NCBI GenBank assembly: GCA_013399695.1
Contig: VXAU01001341.1
Coordinates: 132,689 to 196,688, forward strand
Reading direction: 5' to 3'
Source: Formicarius rufipectus
Taxonomy: Eukaryota; Chordata; Aves; Passeriformes; Formicariidae
DNA: 64,000 nucleotides
The notes under the pieces are model-generated. The model did no database searches, was not told the origin of the DNA, and saw only the letters and a list, made by a program, of their open reading frames with translations. Of this stretch, positions 1 through 10,066 are shown piece by piece (positions within the stretch are counted from its first letter, which is position 1; each line of letters opens with the position of its first letter). The translations under genes and the position numbers were made by a program.

Positions 1-583
1 TGGGATGATTCAGGAGTCACAATCTGCATTTGAGGTTTTTTATATATGTCACCTCTCTCACATCATGGAGTCCTACCTTTGCCTCGCTTGCTCCCTACAC
101 TCATTATTCCTTCCAGCCCTTTTTGTTGTACTGGGGATTGCAAAAGAGGTGCAGACCCCCCTTAGTGAGTTACCCTGTCCTCCCAGACAATTCAGAGATG
201 TGCTTAGAAACTTAGAACCATTAGAGAAGATGCAGTCTGTACCAGCAGACCCTGCAGCCATCACCTGCCAGGGGTCTACATGCTGTACTCATCCCAACTG
301 GGCACTGTGGTGGGACCCTGGCTGTGGATGCCAGGGAGGTGGTGAGCAAGTGGAAGGTGGGAGAGGCTCTGGCAGGAGCCTTCCTTCATGCTCAGGACCT
401 ACCAGAATCTTGGGCCTCCCTGCCTTGACCCCTCAGCCCACTCCAGTACCCATCACCAGCCCTTATCCCCATTCCCTCACCAGGAAGGGGGTGACACAAC
501 CACATGACCTCACCAGTCTGCAGGCACCAGCTGGCCCCATCAGGTGTTTTGAAACATGTAGAACAATCCTACAACAACTTTAA
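1..583. other. GC-richer segment with a long open frame, unrecognised
   Basis: The stretch from about 240 to 540 is clearly richer in G+C than its surroundings. A plus-strand frame stays open from 5 to 583 (192 codons). The predicted product is rich in Pro, Gly, Ser and Cys, shows no domain or repeat I recognise, and has no convincing signal peptide. Low AT content alone lengthens open frames. I see no splice signals, promoter or polyadenylation signal tying it to a gene. It could be a degraded LTR, an edge of an untranslated exon, or plain noncoding DNA. Confidence 0.2.
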
Positions 584-1483
584 GAGCTGCCTTCTGTTTA
601 AGACTGGTTTACAGAACTTATGGCATTCTATGCATAAAGTAGTAACTAATCAAATGTCTTTGGTAAAGGATATTTTTTTCCTACAAGTGCTTTGACTAAA
701 GTTATCACTGCTATTTTCCTTATAGCTTTTAATTTAGTTGTTGTTTGATCTGTGGAACTGACTTTAAATGCTGTTATCATTTAGTCCATAATTTCTTCAG
801 TTTAAATGACATGTTATGCATCCCAATACTATCTGTAATAAAGTAATTCAGTCTCTCTGTATCCTTAGTTGATTAATCAGCTCAGAGTGATCTTTCAAAG
901 GTATCTTGGAATCCCAAAAATTCAATTCCCTGAGAGGCAAAAGTAACTTCTATATCCTGGTGATATGATCTCCTTACAGCAGTCATGTAGGCCACTGGGA
1001 TTGCTCACTTCCTTATAATTAAGCTTATGCTTAAATGCTTTGTTGATGCTTGTGCAGAATATATTTTTCACATTCACTTTACTTGCTTACTTTTCTATGA
1101 TAACTAATGATTCCTACTTTTAGTAATAAACCCTTTCTTTGACAGTTTTCAGAAAAAATAATCTTTTCTGTGGGAAATCCTTGCCTTTAGACTTAGATCT
1201 TTTTGTTCAAGTAAACAGCTTTTTCTAACATATTTCAGGCAGGAAAGACCATAACTATTTGTTTAAGAATATTCAAGGATGAAAGATTAAAGAAAAATGT
1301 AAGGGGAGCAAACACAGGTTTTTGGTTCAGAGGATGAAGTAAACCTGCTTTATGAAATAGAATGCAAATCTCATAAGAATATGAAATCTGCAAGCATCAT
1401 TTTATCCCCAGTGCTCTTCAAACAGCAACTAAGGAATAGAAAGCTGTCATGCCATTACTTAAGAATGCTTTCTATTTAAATAG
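584..1483. other. AT-rich sequence, nothing recognised
   Basis: Unique-looking AT-rich DNA with short T and A runs. No open frame of note and no repeat end was found before the retrotransposon block that begins near 1484. Confidence 0.5.
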
Positions 1484-1631
1484 AGAGGAGCCCCGAAGAG
1501 GAGATACGAGGACTGCCTGAAACAACACCTCAACCTTGGCCGTACTGACCACCATCAATGGTCCACTCTGGCCTCCAATCAGGAGACGTGGAGACACATA
1601 ATCTATAACGCTGCTGTCTCCTTTGAAACCG
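1484..1631 (+). mobile_element. Inverted C-terminal piece of RTE-like LINE ORF
   Basis: On the plus strand, the frame starting at 1484 stays open for about 48 codons. It begins RGAPKRRYEDCLKQHL (approximate reading) and continues through a Trp-containing HHQW...TW block to AAVSFET. This resembles the C-terminal region that normally follows the LYGELAT motif in this RTE-like reverse-transcriptase family. Here LYGELAT lies immediately downstream on the opposite strand, ending near 1632. The C-terminal piece is therefore present but flipped relative to the rest of the element. The outer edge near 1480 is not sharply defined, and the true 3' end of the element is not visible. Confidence 0.65.
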
Positions 1632-2578
1632 TCGGTGGCGAGTTCACCATAGAGCACAATCTTAGGGAGGTGGTGATCCTCCATCCTGGAGACGTACCCT
1701 GCCCAGCGCAGCTGCGTTCTCAGCAGCATGGCCTCGATACTGGTGACCTCTGCCTGTTCCAGAACGGGCACATTAGTCATGTAATCGGACCAGTGGATGT
1801 TTAGGATTGTATGGAGGCAGCGCTGGTGGAAGCATTTGAGGAGTCACAGGTGGTGGCGGTAGATGACCCAAGATTCAGACCCATAGAGAAGAGCAGACAG
1901 TATGATGGCTCTGTAGACACTGACCTTTGTACTTTTCTTCAGGTGCTTGTTTTGCCAGACTCATTTATGAAGTTTTCTGAAAGCTCTGTATGCCTTTGCT
2001 AACCTGTTGTCGGTCTCTTTGTCATTCTTACCATCCGAGGAAATGATGCTTCCCAGATAAGTGAACTGCTGGACTGACTTAAGCTCTGATTCACCTATGG
2101 TGATGTGGGGGTGATGGAAAACTTCCTGAGGTGCAGGGTTGATAGAGAACTTCTGTCTTCTTCAGGCTGACTTCCAACCCAAAAAGCTCAGCAGCCTCTG
2201 CGAAGCAGAATGTTAAGCACTGCAGAGCTGTTTCTGTGTGGGCAACGAGGGCAGCATTGTCAGCAAAAAGAAGCTCTTGGACAAGGTGGTTTAGGGTCTT
2301 AGTGTGGGCCTTCAGCCTCCTTAGGTTAAAGAGGCTTCCATCGGTACAATACCAGATGTAGATGCCATTTTGTTCATCGAGATCTGCCGTGGCCCTTTGG
2401 AGCTTCATGCTGAAGAAGATTGTGAATAGAGTTGGTGCAAGAACACAACCTTGTTTCACACCATTGGTTATTGGAAAGGGCTCAGAGAGAGCATCGCCAT
2501 ATCTGACTTGGCCATGCTGATCCTCATGTAACAAGATGATTATTTTGAGGAATTTGGGAGGACAAAAGGATAACATGG
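1632..2578 (-). pseudogene. RTE-like LINE reverse transcriptase fragment, inactive
   Basis: The minus strand reads as the reverse-transcriptase domain and downstream region of a non-LTR retrotransposon that would copy its RNA by target-primed reverse transcription. Visible blocks in order are a GVKQGCVLAPTLF motif, the catalytic motif as FADN, a SLKKTEVLYQP block, a FTYLGSIISSDG block, and near the end LRWAGYVSRMEDHHLPK followed by LYGELAT. The catalytic motif is damaged: family members have two aspartates, but codon 2256-2258 is Asn. A single-base frameshift lies near 2130, and in-frame stops lie at 1961-1963 and 1844-1846. The endonuclease domain and 5' end are missing, truncated at about 2578. 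The motifs fit an RTE-clade element, possibly AviRTE. CR1 is excluded because the neighbouring CR1 has quite different motifs. Confidence 0.8.
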
Positions 2579-2581
2579 ACC

Positions 2582-3705
2582 ACTAGAAAATGGAGGGTGG
2601 GTGCTGGTAACAGAGGATTCAGAGAACGAAAAGTTACTGAACACCTTTTTTGCATTGGTCTTCACTGACAAGACCAGCCCTCAGGAGATCCAGACAACCA
2701 GGGTTAAGGAATGCGGGAAGGAAGACTTGCCCTTGGTCTAGGAGGACTGGATTAGTGAACACCTGGTCAAACATGACAACTACAAGTCCACGGGCCTTGA
2801 TGGAATGCATCCACAAGTGCTAAAAGGGATGGAAGACACCATAGGAAGGCCTTAGATGATCACCCTGGAAAGGTAGTGATGATCAGGGGAGGTGCCTGAG
2901 GACAGGAAGAAAGCAAACATCACTTCAGTTTTCAAAAAGGGCAAGAAAGAGGACACAGGGAATTGCAGACCAGTCAGCTTCACCTCAATGCCTGGAAAGG
3001 TGATGGAGTGCCTCATTCTGGAGGCCATCTCTAATGACATGGATAGCAAGAAAATGATCAGGAGTTGTTAGCATGGATTCACTCAAGGAAAATCATGCTT
3101 GACCAAACTTCTTGCCTTCTATGATGAAACAACTAGCAGGAAGGAATAAGGGAGAGCAGTGGATGTTGTCTACCTTGACTTCACCAAGGCTTTTGAAGTT
3201 GTCTCTCACAACATCCTCATAAACAAAGTCAAGAGGTGAGGAATGAATGAGTGGACAGGAGTACTAAGAACTGGCTGAACAGCAAATGCCCGAGGGTCAG
3301 AATCTGGCACAAGTAATGTCCTCCAAAATTCAATAGTGAGTCCAGTATTGTTTGACTTAGGCAAAATGATGGAGTGCCTCCTCAGCAAGTTCACTGATGA
3401 CACAAAGTTGGGGCAAGTGGCTGATAGCGCAGAGTGCTGTGCTGCCCTTCATAAGGACCTTGACAGGCTGGAAAAATGGGCAGAGAAGAACTGTCTGAAA
3501 TTCAACAATAAGAAGTGCAGGGTCCTGCACCTGGGCAAAACCAACCCGATCCAACAGCCTGACCTGCTAGAATGCAGCTCTGCAGAGAAGGACCTAGGGG
3601 TCCATGAGCCATCAGTGTGCCCGTGTGGCCAAGAGGGCCAATGGTATAATGGAGTGCATTAGGAAGAACATTTTCAGCAGGTTGAGAGGTGACACTGCCC
3701 TTCTA
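2582..3705 (+). pseudogene. CR1 LINE ORF2 fragment (reverse transcriptase), decayed
   Basis: Plus-strand remains of the CR1 ORF2 reverse transcriptase. The reading starts in the linker before the RT (an AFFASVFTDKTSPQ-like block near 2640). It passes a VVYLDFTKAF motif near 3165 and the catalytic FTDDTKLG motif near 3390, and continues through DRLEKWAEKNCLKFNNKKCRVLHLGK and SSAEKDLGV. Several stops and frameshifts interrupt it. The Asp that normally follows TKAF is Glu. The longest intact piece is 3336-3662. The element is 5'-truncated at the RTE fragment and stops near 3705, where unrelated DNA intervenes. Its 3' continuation resumes at about 4248. Confidence 0.85.
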
Positions 3706-4247
3706 ATGCCTTAGGGTTTTCTTAATTTTTGATTTTTTAAATTTTTATAGATTTTAGAAGTTACTGTAGATTTAATGTACCAGTAAAATAACCTCAGTAG
3801 TTTAAGTAGCTTAATGTTTACTCATACCAACCCCATCCTATATCAATCCCTCAAAATACCGGTAGCTGTTTAGTCTCCATTCCAAGGCAGAATTGCAGAA
3901 AAACACCATGAGGCCTGCACCGGAAGATAAAAACAGAGACAGAAGGACCTTCAAATCTAGAACTTTGGAAGGCCTTCAAGGATCCAAAATGCTGTGAGGA
4001 AGACGAAGATGAAAGAGGAGTCCCAACGCCCCCAGACTCAATTCCCGACAAGGTGTGCCGGCACGAGGCAGAACCAGGGAGGGGTAGCAGAATGGGATTA
4101 CATAGACATTATTATAAAACCATGGGACCAGGACCAGAAGGTGCAGGCGTGGATATGTGTTCCTGGGGCCTGAAGGCTTATTATCTGCTCTTCTTATCTC
4201 CTACTAAATTTACCTGTAGTTTTTTCTCCTCAGTCCTTAAGACATCA
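3706..4247. mobile_element. Insertion of about 540 bp inside CR1, possible solo LTR
   Basis: This segment interrupts a CR1 copy at a point where the CR1 sequence is otherwise collinear. The last CR1 bases on the left are CTA (3703-3705), and the first on the right are CTA (4248-4250), so a short target duplication is possible. Starting from 3707 the insert begins with TG, and it ends with CA at 4246-4247, as an LTR would. A TATAAAA lies at 4113-4119. A pyrimidine tract ending in CAG near 4233 looks like a splice acceptor. Against an LTR call, no clear AATAAA follows the TATA box and the start flank is imperfect. The family is not recognised. Confidence 0.4.
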
Positions 4248-4796
4248 CTACTCAACCCTGGTGAGTCTACATCTGGAGTACTGTGTCCAGTTCTGGACTC
4301 CCCTGCACAATAGAGATATGGAGATCCTGGAGCAAGTCCAGTGGAGGGCCATGAAGATGATTAAAGCAGTGGAGCCTCTCCCTTATGAGGAAGGACTGAC
4401 AAGAGTAGGACCTGTTTAGCCTTGAGAAGAGGCAACTGATAGGGGACTTCATCAATGTAATTTTCTTAAGAGAGGGTATTAAGCGGATGGACCCAGGCTC
4501 TTCTCAGTGGTGTCAAGCAATAGGACAAAAGGCAAGGTGCAGAAACTATTGCACAAAATATTCTATCTGAATATGAGAAAAAAAACATTTTTATTGTGAG
4601 AGTGACTGAGCACTGGAATGGGTTGCCCAGACAGGTTGTGGAGTCCCACTTGCTGGAGATATTCAAGAACTGTCTACATGCAATTCTATGCAATGAGCTC
4701 TAGGACCACCTTGCTTGAGAAGAGAGGTTGGACCAGATTGGTCTGGAACCACTGTGGTTCCTTCCACCTGACCTTTTCTGTAATACTGTGATGTAT
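4248..4796 (+). mobile_element. CR1 LINE 3' portion
   Basis: Continuation of the CR1 copy that ends at 3705. It starts with the block corresponding to LVRPHLEYCVQFW (read here with frameshifts) and runs through a SLEKRQL block near 4420. Next comes the NHWNRLPR-type region near 4610 and the characteristic ending in which a GGTTGGACCAGA motif precedes a CCTTCCA motif. The element ends near 4796 with a short ATACTGTGATG-type tail, a decayed version of the CR1 terminal octamer repeat. The reading frame is broken many times. Confidence 0.85.
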
Positions 4797-5900
4797 TTGT
4801 GTACTTTTCTCCAAATTCAGATTTAGCAGTGAGGCATAACAATTTATCTTACTTTGTTTCTCAGTTCCACAATATGTTTGAATTTCCATTAGACTCTGGC
4901 AACCTGTTCTTAAATGTAGCACATATTCTTCTCTGTGATTATGATGATAAATTCTTTGTAGTGGGAAGCTGCAGGATGAGCCATAGTGTAAGACTGCTTA
5001 TGAATCTCCTGGCAAATAGGCAAGACTTGCCTGTTTCTCACCGAACTGTCAAAGAAACAATTAATGTGTTAGTATGATCTCGCACTGTAATGAGTCTTAT
5101 GCTGCTGGCAGTAATGATATGCCCCAACTGAGTAATTTTTTTCTAAAAAGAATGAGATATCAGACAGACTGTAGCCAGTGAAATTAACAACTTCTTATGC
5201 AAGGTCTGAAAGGCCATTTTCTTAAGTTTTCCCTCATCTGTGGAGAATACTCACAGAGTAGCTGAAATATGTCTGTATAAATGCATTCATTTCTGTAGTT
5301 TTTATATGGGCAATTGACTTATGTTTTGCTAGGAAAACAGCAGGTCTGCTTTTTCCATACCTGTTTTACTAGATTTCTCTTACTTTGCATTATGAAGTAT
5401 AACCTCTCAGCAAACATAGCTGATACATGGAAACACATGGACCTTAGGAGCCATTATAACATATTCAAGGATAGAATAACCATATGTATGCTCAGTGTTC
5501 ATGGCACCTCTATTCTGCATGCTAGCAAGACAGCACTATGAAATGTTTGATGTAAACCCATGCTATAGCTTAATACCTAGTTGAAGAAAGGAAGGATGAT
5601 TTTGTTGTGAAATTTACTAATCAGGTTAAGTTTTTCTGTGCTCTCTAAATTGTGTAAGTAGTTAAAAATATTTCTTAATTTCTGAATTAAAATTAAAATT
5701 CATGTAAAATGGGAATTAATGTGATATGGGAATTAATGAAACGAGTAGTTTCAAAGATAGGATGCTTGATGAGAAATTTTGATGAGCAGTTGTTACAATT
5801 ACAATCCAGATCAACTTTACAGAGTGTTCCATCTTAGTTTCAGGCTCCAAGAGATTTTGTTTGCACAAACCCTTGTAAAGCCCATGGTTCTTTGGTACCC
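4797..5900. other. AT-rich sequence, nothing recognised
   Basis: Unique-looking DNA. The only structure noted is a short direct repeat of ATGGGAATTAATG at about 5708 and 5727. Open frames of up to 92 codons here have no recognisable content. Confidence 0.5.
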
Positions 5901-6660
5901 TGAGTTAACACCTTGAGAAAGGTTACAGATTTTTCTCTAAGAGATTCTTGTTTTTAATTTGCTGAGAATATAGGCATTTTGGCAAAAAAAGGCTTTTATA
6001 GAGATAAACATGCAACTTCACAAAGCTTTGCAACAAGTTACCAGGATTAACATATACTTCTATAGAGAGCCTTTGTTGCACCCAGCAAACACAAACTTCA
6101 TGCTACTTAAAGTGAGGCACTTGTAACTTCAGTTAAATACAGAAACAGGAGTTTAGATTACCCACAAGAGGAAGAAAAGAATAAAGAGGGATTAAGAGAG
6201 AAAAGAGTAAAGTGAAAAAGAGGGGAGAAAGAACACTCAGAAGGTCACACATCGATGGCTTCGAAGAGACCCGACCAGTGCCCACAAAGGAACTCTGGTC
6301 ACTGTGGCCTCTCCCTCCAGGTGGGACCTTTGTGTCACTGTCCCCTTATCCAAAGTGAGGGGTGCCATATCCAACTAGAGGCTCCAGGGATGTGGTGTTG
6401 GCAGGTCACCAGGCGAGCCTTTGCCTGTCAGAGCAGCCAGGCAGGTCTGTGGCACAGCGCAGCCCTTCCTTCCCCTGCACACACTGACATGCAAGGTGAT
6501 TCTGGCCCAGTAATGACCAACCTGGTGTGTGACACAGTTCTGCAACCATTCTCTGCAGTGAGCTCTGTCGAGTCACTGTGTATATGTCAGAGTAGCTGAA
6601 GCGATTGTAGTGCTTTTGCTTGCAAACATCGCAATGGTAGTCATGCAGTCACAAAACCTG
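5901..6660. other. GA-rich block followed by GC-rich block, unassigned
   Basis: Positions 6163-6245 are almost all purine on the plus strand. They are followed by a GC-richer patch (6250-6600) containing several CpGs and an open frame of 114 codons with no recognisable domain. On the minus strand a TATAAAAG lies near 5993 with an ATTAAAA about 35 bases downstream. The whole could be an old antisense LTR, but I could not find TG...CA ends with matching flanks. Confidence 0.25.
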
Positions 6661-9600
6661 AGAACTTGCAATGAGTGGAGGTAGCTTGGGCTTTATCTTG
6701 TAGTCATCTAGCATTGCTAGAACTAAAATTTTGCTGATGCATTTGATGATAACTAAAATTAAAAATCTGACCTTTTTATATTAGTCTGATATCAACATAC
6801 TGATACATTTGTAGAAAAAACTGAATCTCTAATGGACTGATGTTACAAGGCATGACAGGAAAGACACCAGAGGTCTTTGGGTTAATCCCCTGATGGTAGA
6901 AATTAATCATGTCCTGTGTCTAAATCTTTTCTAAATTAATTTCTGTATCTATATCCTTCTACTACTGTTTAGAGTTTCTCAGTTCTGAACAGCAAGAGAT
7001 TGCAAACGCCTTCTAACTACAATTCTATTCCCAGAAATGTTTTTTGAAGCCTACCATTCAGTTCCAGCCCTCTTCTACTTGAATGTAAAGAGACCTGCAC
7101 AGTTTTACTAAGTACTTTTGTTAGTCATGTATCCCCACAGTTAAGGAACACACTGGTTAATTTTGGACTTGATTTAAAAATGATGTAGTTTTCAAAGTTT
7201 TATTTTCAAGCATTCTTACATATATTATAAGAAGGATAGCTGAGTGCAGCAGAGATGCAAATCAGTGAGCTCTATTGACAGGAAAAACAAACATAAATTA
7301 GTTCCCAATATACCTGGAAAGGCTAATCACTGTGTGTATATCTTTGGCCTACTCATATGCATATATCTTTGGTCTACTCACAGTGTTTGTCTCCTTTTTT
7401 TTTTTTTTTCCCTGCTGGACTTGTCTTGGAGAATGGACTTGGTTCAGTTTTGAGGTGTATAGAGAGAACCTGAAGTATTGAGTAAGACAACTAAGAACAG
7501 AAATATTTATTTTTATTGGTTTTGGTACAAAAAATATAAGTAAATAGTTTCTATAAAAGCCTTAATTCAAGCATGAGTCTTGCCTTTCCTATGAAACTTT
7601 ACCTAAATGGTCGGATTAAAAGATAGCACATCACTGGCCGTGTTAATTTTTGTTGTTTTCTGTTTTGTAATAAAGATGAGTTAGAATGAGTAGTCTTTTG
7701 CTGTTTCTGAAACTATGTTTAGAGTAATTTGTCTTCTGAGGCTTGTGACTAATGGCTTAAACCTGACAACATTCGCAAGTGTTTATTTCCATTTTGCAGA
7801 TTTATAAGGGAACTTAATCTGTTCAATGAAAACAAAGCAAGATGAAATCTGTTTATGATCTATGTATAAAAAGTGCAAGAAGAAGAAAAAAATAAAAAAA
7901 GGAAAGAAATCGAATAAAATTGTCTTAGGGCCATAGCACTTTCACTTTGAAAACAGAAATAAAGTCTGAAACTTAAAAGCTTGCCTCTGGGCATAGTGCA
8001 GAATATCATTGAGGCAAATTCAGAAGTTGGAAGCCTGAATCCTCAGTCTTTCTCTTTAATGGAGGCCATCTAATATGACAGCACTGTCTTCTTTCCCAAC
8101 AAAGTAAGTTGTAGTGAACACAAGCTAACTGAGAATGGTGTGTATTTTCTTTTATCTTGAGGTTTCCCAAGATAGCAATGAAAGGTTAAATAAGGAAAGA
8201 AGTTCAGAGTAACAGCACTAACAGATCAGCAGAATGTGAACTGAGGAAAACCAGTCACCACTCATCACTGTTTCAGCTGCTTTTGTCATTAAGTTTAAAG
8301 AAAAAATTAAATTAAATCAAGAAGATACTTTGGAACAATAACTGGGACACAGGTATTCCTGAATAATTTTGGAATAAGGATGAATGTATAATATACTGTA
8401 AGAATGTCATCCCAGCTTTAAAGATCACAAAAATAATGATCGTTATGGCTTAGGTTTAGCTTAATACAAACTAGTTGCACAGTATTAAACATACTATATG
8501 AGCAGTCCCTTTTCAGTTTTCCACCACTCTTTGAAGCTTTTTCTTGGTGTCCATTTCCTAAACTGTAACACAAATTAATAAAAGTACCTTTGAGTTTGAA
8601 TTAATTTTGGTTATTTCTTCATTAAACAAGAGAATAGCAAATGTGCCTTATCTCTTCAACATATAAGCCAGCTGGCTCTTTTCTATAAAATGAGTGTCTC
8701 CCGTTCCCCATTACAAATAGGAATTTTGCACTGTATCCTATTAATGCATTGACTGTAAATTTGAAATTAATATGTGCTTTGAAAAGTAAGAGAATTCTTG
8801 CTCTGAATACAGAAACAAGTGCTCTGTCCTTGAAGTAGCAAGTGCTAGTCATTGGAGCATGTGAAATCATAGATGGAAATGCTGTAAGGTCTGTTTCATT
8901 TTGCCTCTGAACAGTCACTGTATTGAAATCCAATACATCAATGAATCATGATGATTGCAAGTAAATATTTCATCAATCTAAACTGATTAATCTGCTGAAG
9001 TATGGAAATAACTTAGAATAAAGTTGAAGTTTCATTTCACAAAGCTAACACACTGAGGAATCCTTTCTTAATACATCCTGAGAATTTAATGACATATTTG
9101 ATCCATTTTCTTTATCTTGCACCAAAAATTTTATTCTAAAAGTTCTTTAGCAGAAAAATAATAGCACTGATTTAACCTTTATGCAAGTTGTGATGTTGAA
9201 TGAGAAGTTAACATGTCTTCTGTTCTCCACAGAAAAAAACTCTGCATGTTAACTCCAGTTTTGATTTTTTTCCTAAAGTGTAATATAATTAATTTCACAA
9301 TTCTTTTCTTCATCCTGTTAATAACAGTACAGATACTTCATGTTTGTTCTTGTTTATAAAGACCAAAAATGCATCCACAATCCTTATGAACAAAAGGTAT
9401 TGTTATAACAATTTGATTCAGAATGTGAGCTGTAACAGCATCAGAAAATGGTGTATTGTGGTTTTTTTTAAGATAGTGGGAGGAAATAATGACTTTTGTT
9501 GCTGTTCTCGGCTAAAGGCCTGGCAGTTAAAAGCATTTTGTGTTTGTTTGCTATAGAATTCATTTTATCAGAACTTCACAATCTTAAATTAATCTCCATA

Positions 9601-9876
9601 AGCCTGCTGATAATTACTGTGGCAGTTTTGTGGGTGTAGAGAGGATGAGGCAGAGCACTTGATCCAGGGCAAGAATCTTATTGTCCCTAGAATATTACCC
9701 TGAAAATAAAACCATGCATAGTTACTTTTTAATGACAATACAAACCATCAGTTCACCTGAAGACACTGGGAGAATTGATTGCTGCTGTCCATACTCTATG
9801 TTGCATAGAGCAGCAGTGTACTGCAGTTATTGCTGTACAGCCTCTACATCTGTTTGGTGGCTGTACCTACTAATGC
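6661..9876. other. AT-rich sequence with a short duplication
   Basis: Mostly unique-looking. A 19-bp direct repeat with one mismatch lies at 7337-7355 and 7362-7380 (25-bp period), followed by a poly-T run near 7398. No coding or RNA gene is supported. Confidence 0.5.
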
Positions 9877-9988
9877 TAAAAAAAAAAAAATCAAACTCAA
9901 ACAAACAAACAAAACCCCCAAACAAACAAAACCACAACACTTCCAAAAAAAAAAACCAAAACAAAACAAAAAACAAAACAACAAAAAA
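9877..9988. repeat. A/C-rich simple tract (CAAA/CAAAA type)
   Basis: An A13 run is followed by mixed AAAC, AAAAC and ACAA units on the plus strand, with short interruptions. Long open frames across it are artefacts of low complexity. Confidence 0.9.
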
Positions 9989-10066
9989 GCCCTATACACG
10001 TTCCCCGTTGAACACTACTTGGGGGAAAAAGCCCCTACACATATTCCCTGACAAACACTGCTTGGA
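9989..10066. repeat. Imperfect ~42-bp tandem pair beside the A/C tract
   Basis: Two diverged copies, about 9989-10025 and 10031-10066, share a CCCTA(T/C)ACAC start, a TTCCC block, an AACACT(A/G)CTTGG end and similar spacing. They directly adjoin the A/C-rich tract. Their origin is unknown. Confidence 0.55.

Noticed and set aside
3895..4150. Faint likeness of short open stretches in the CR1 insertion to a small retroviral accessory protein
   Set aside because: The match is a handful of residues, the frame changes and has stops, and nothing retroviral adjoins it. Treated as chance.
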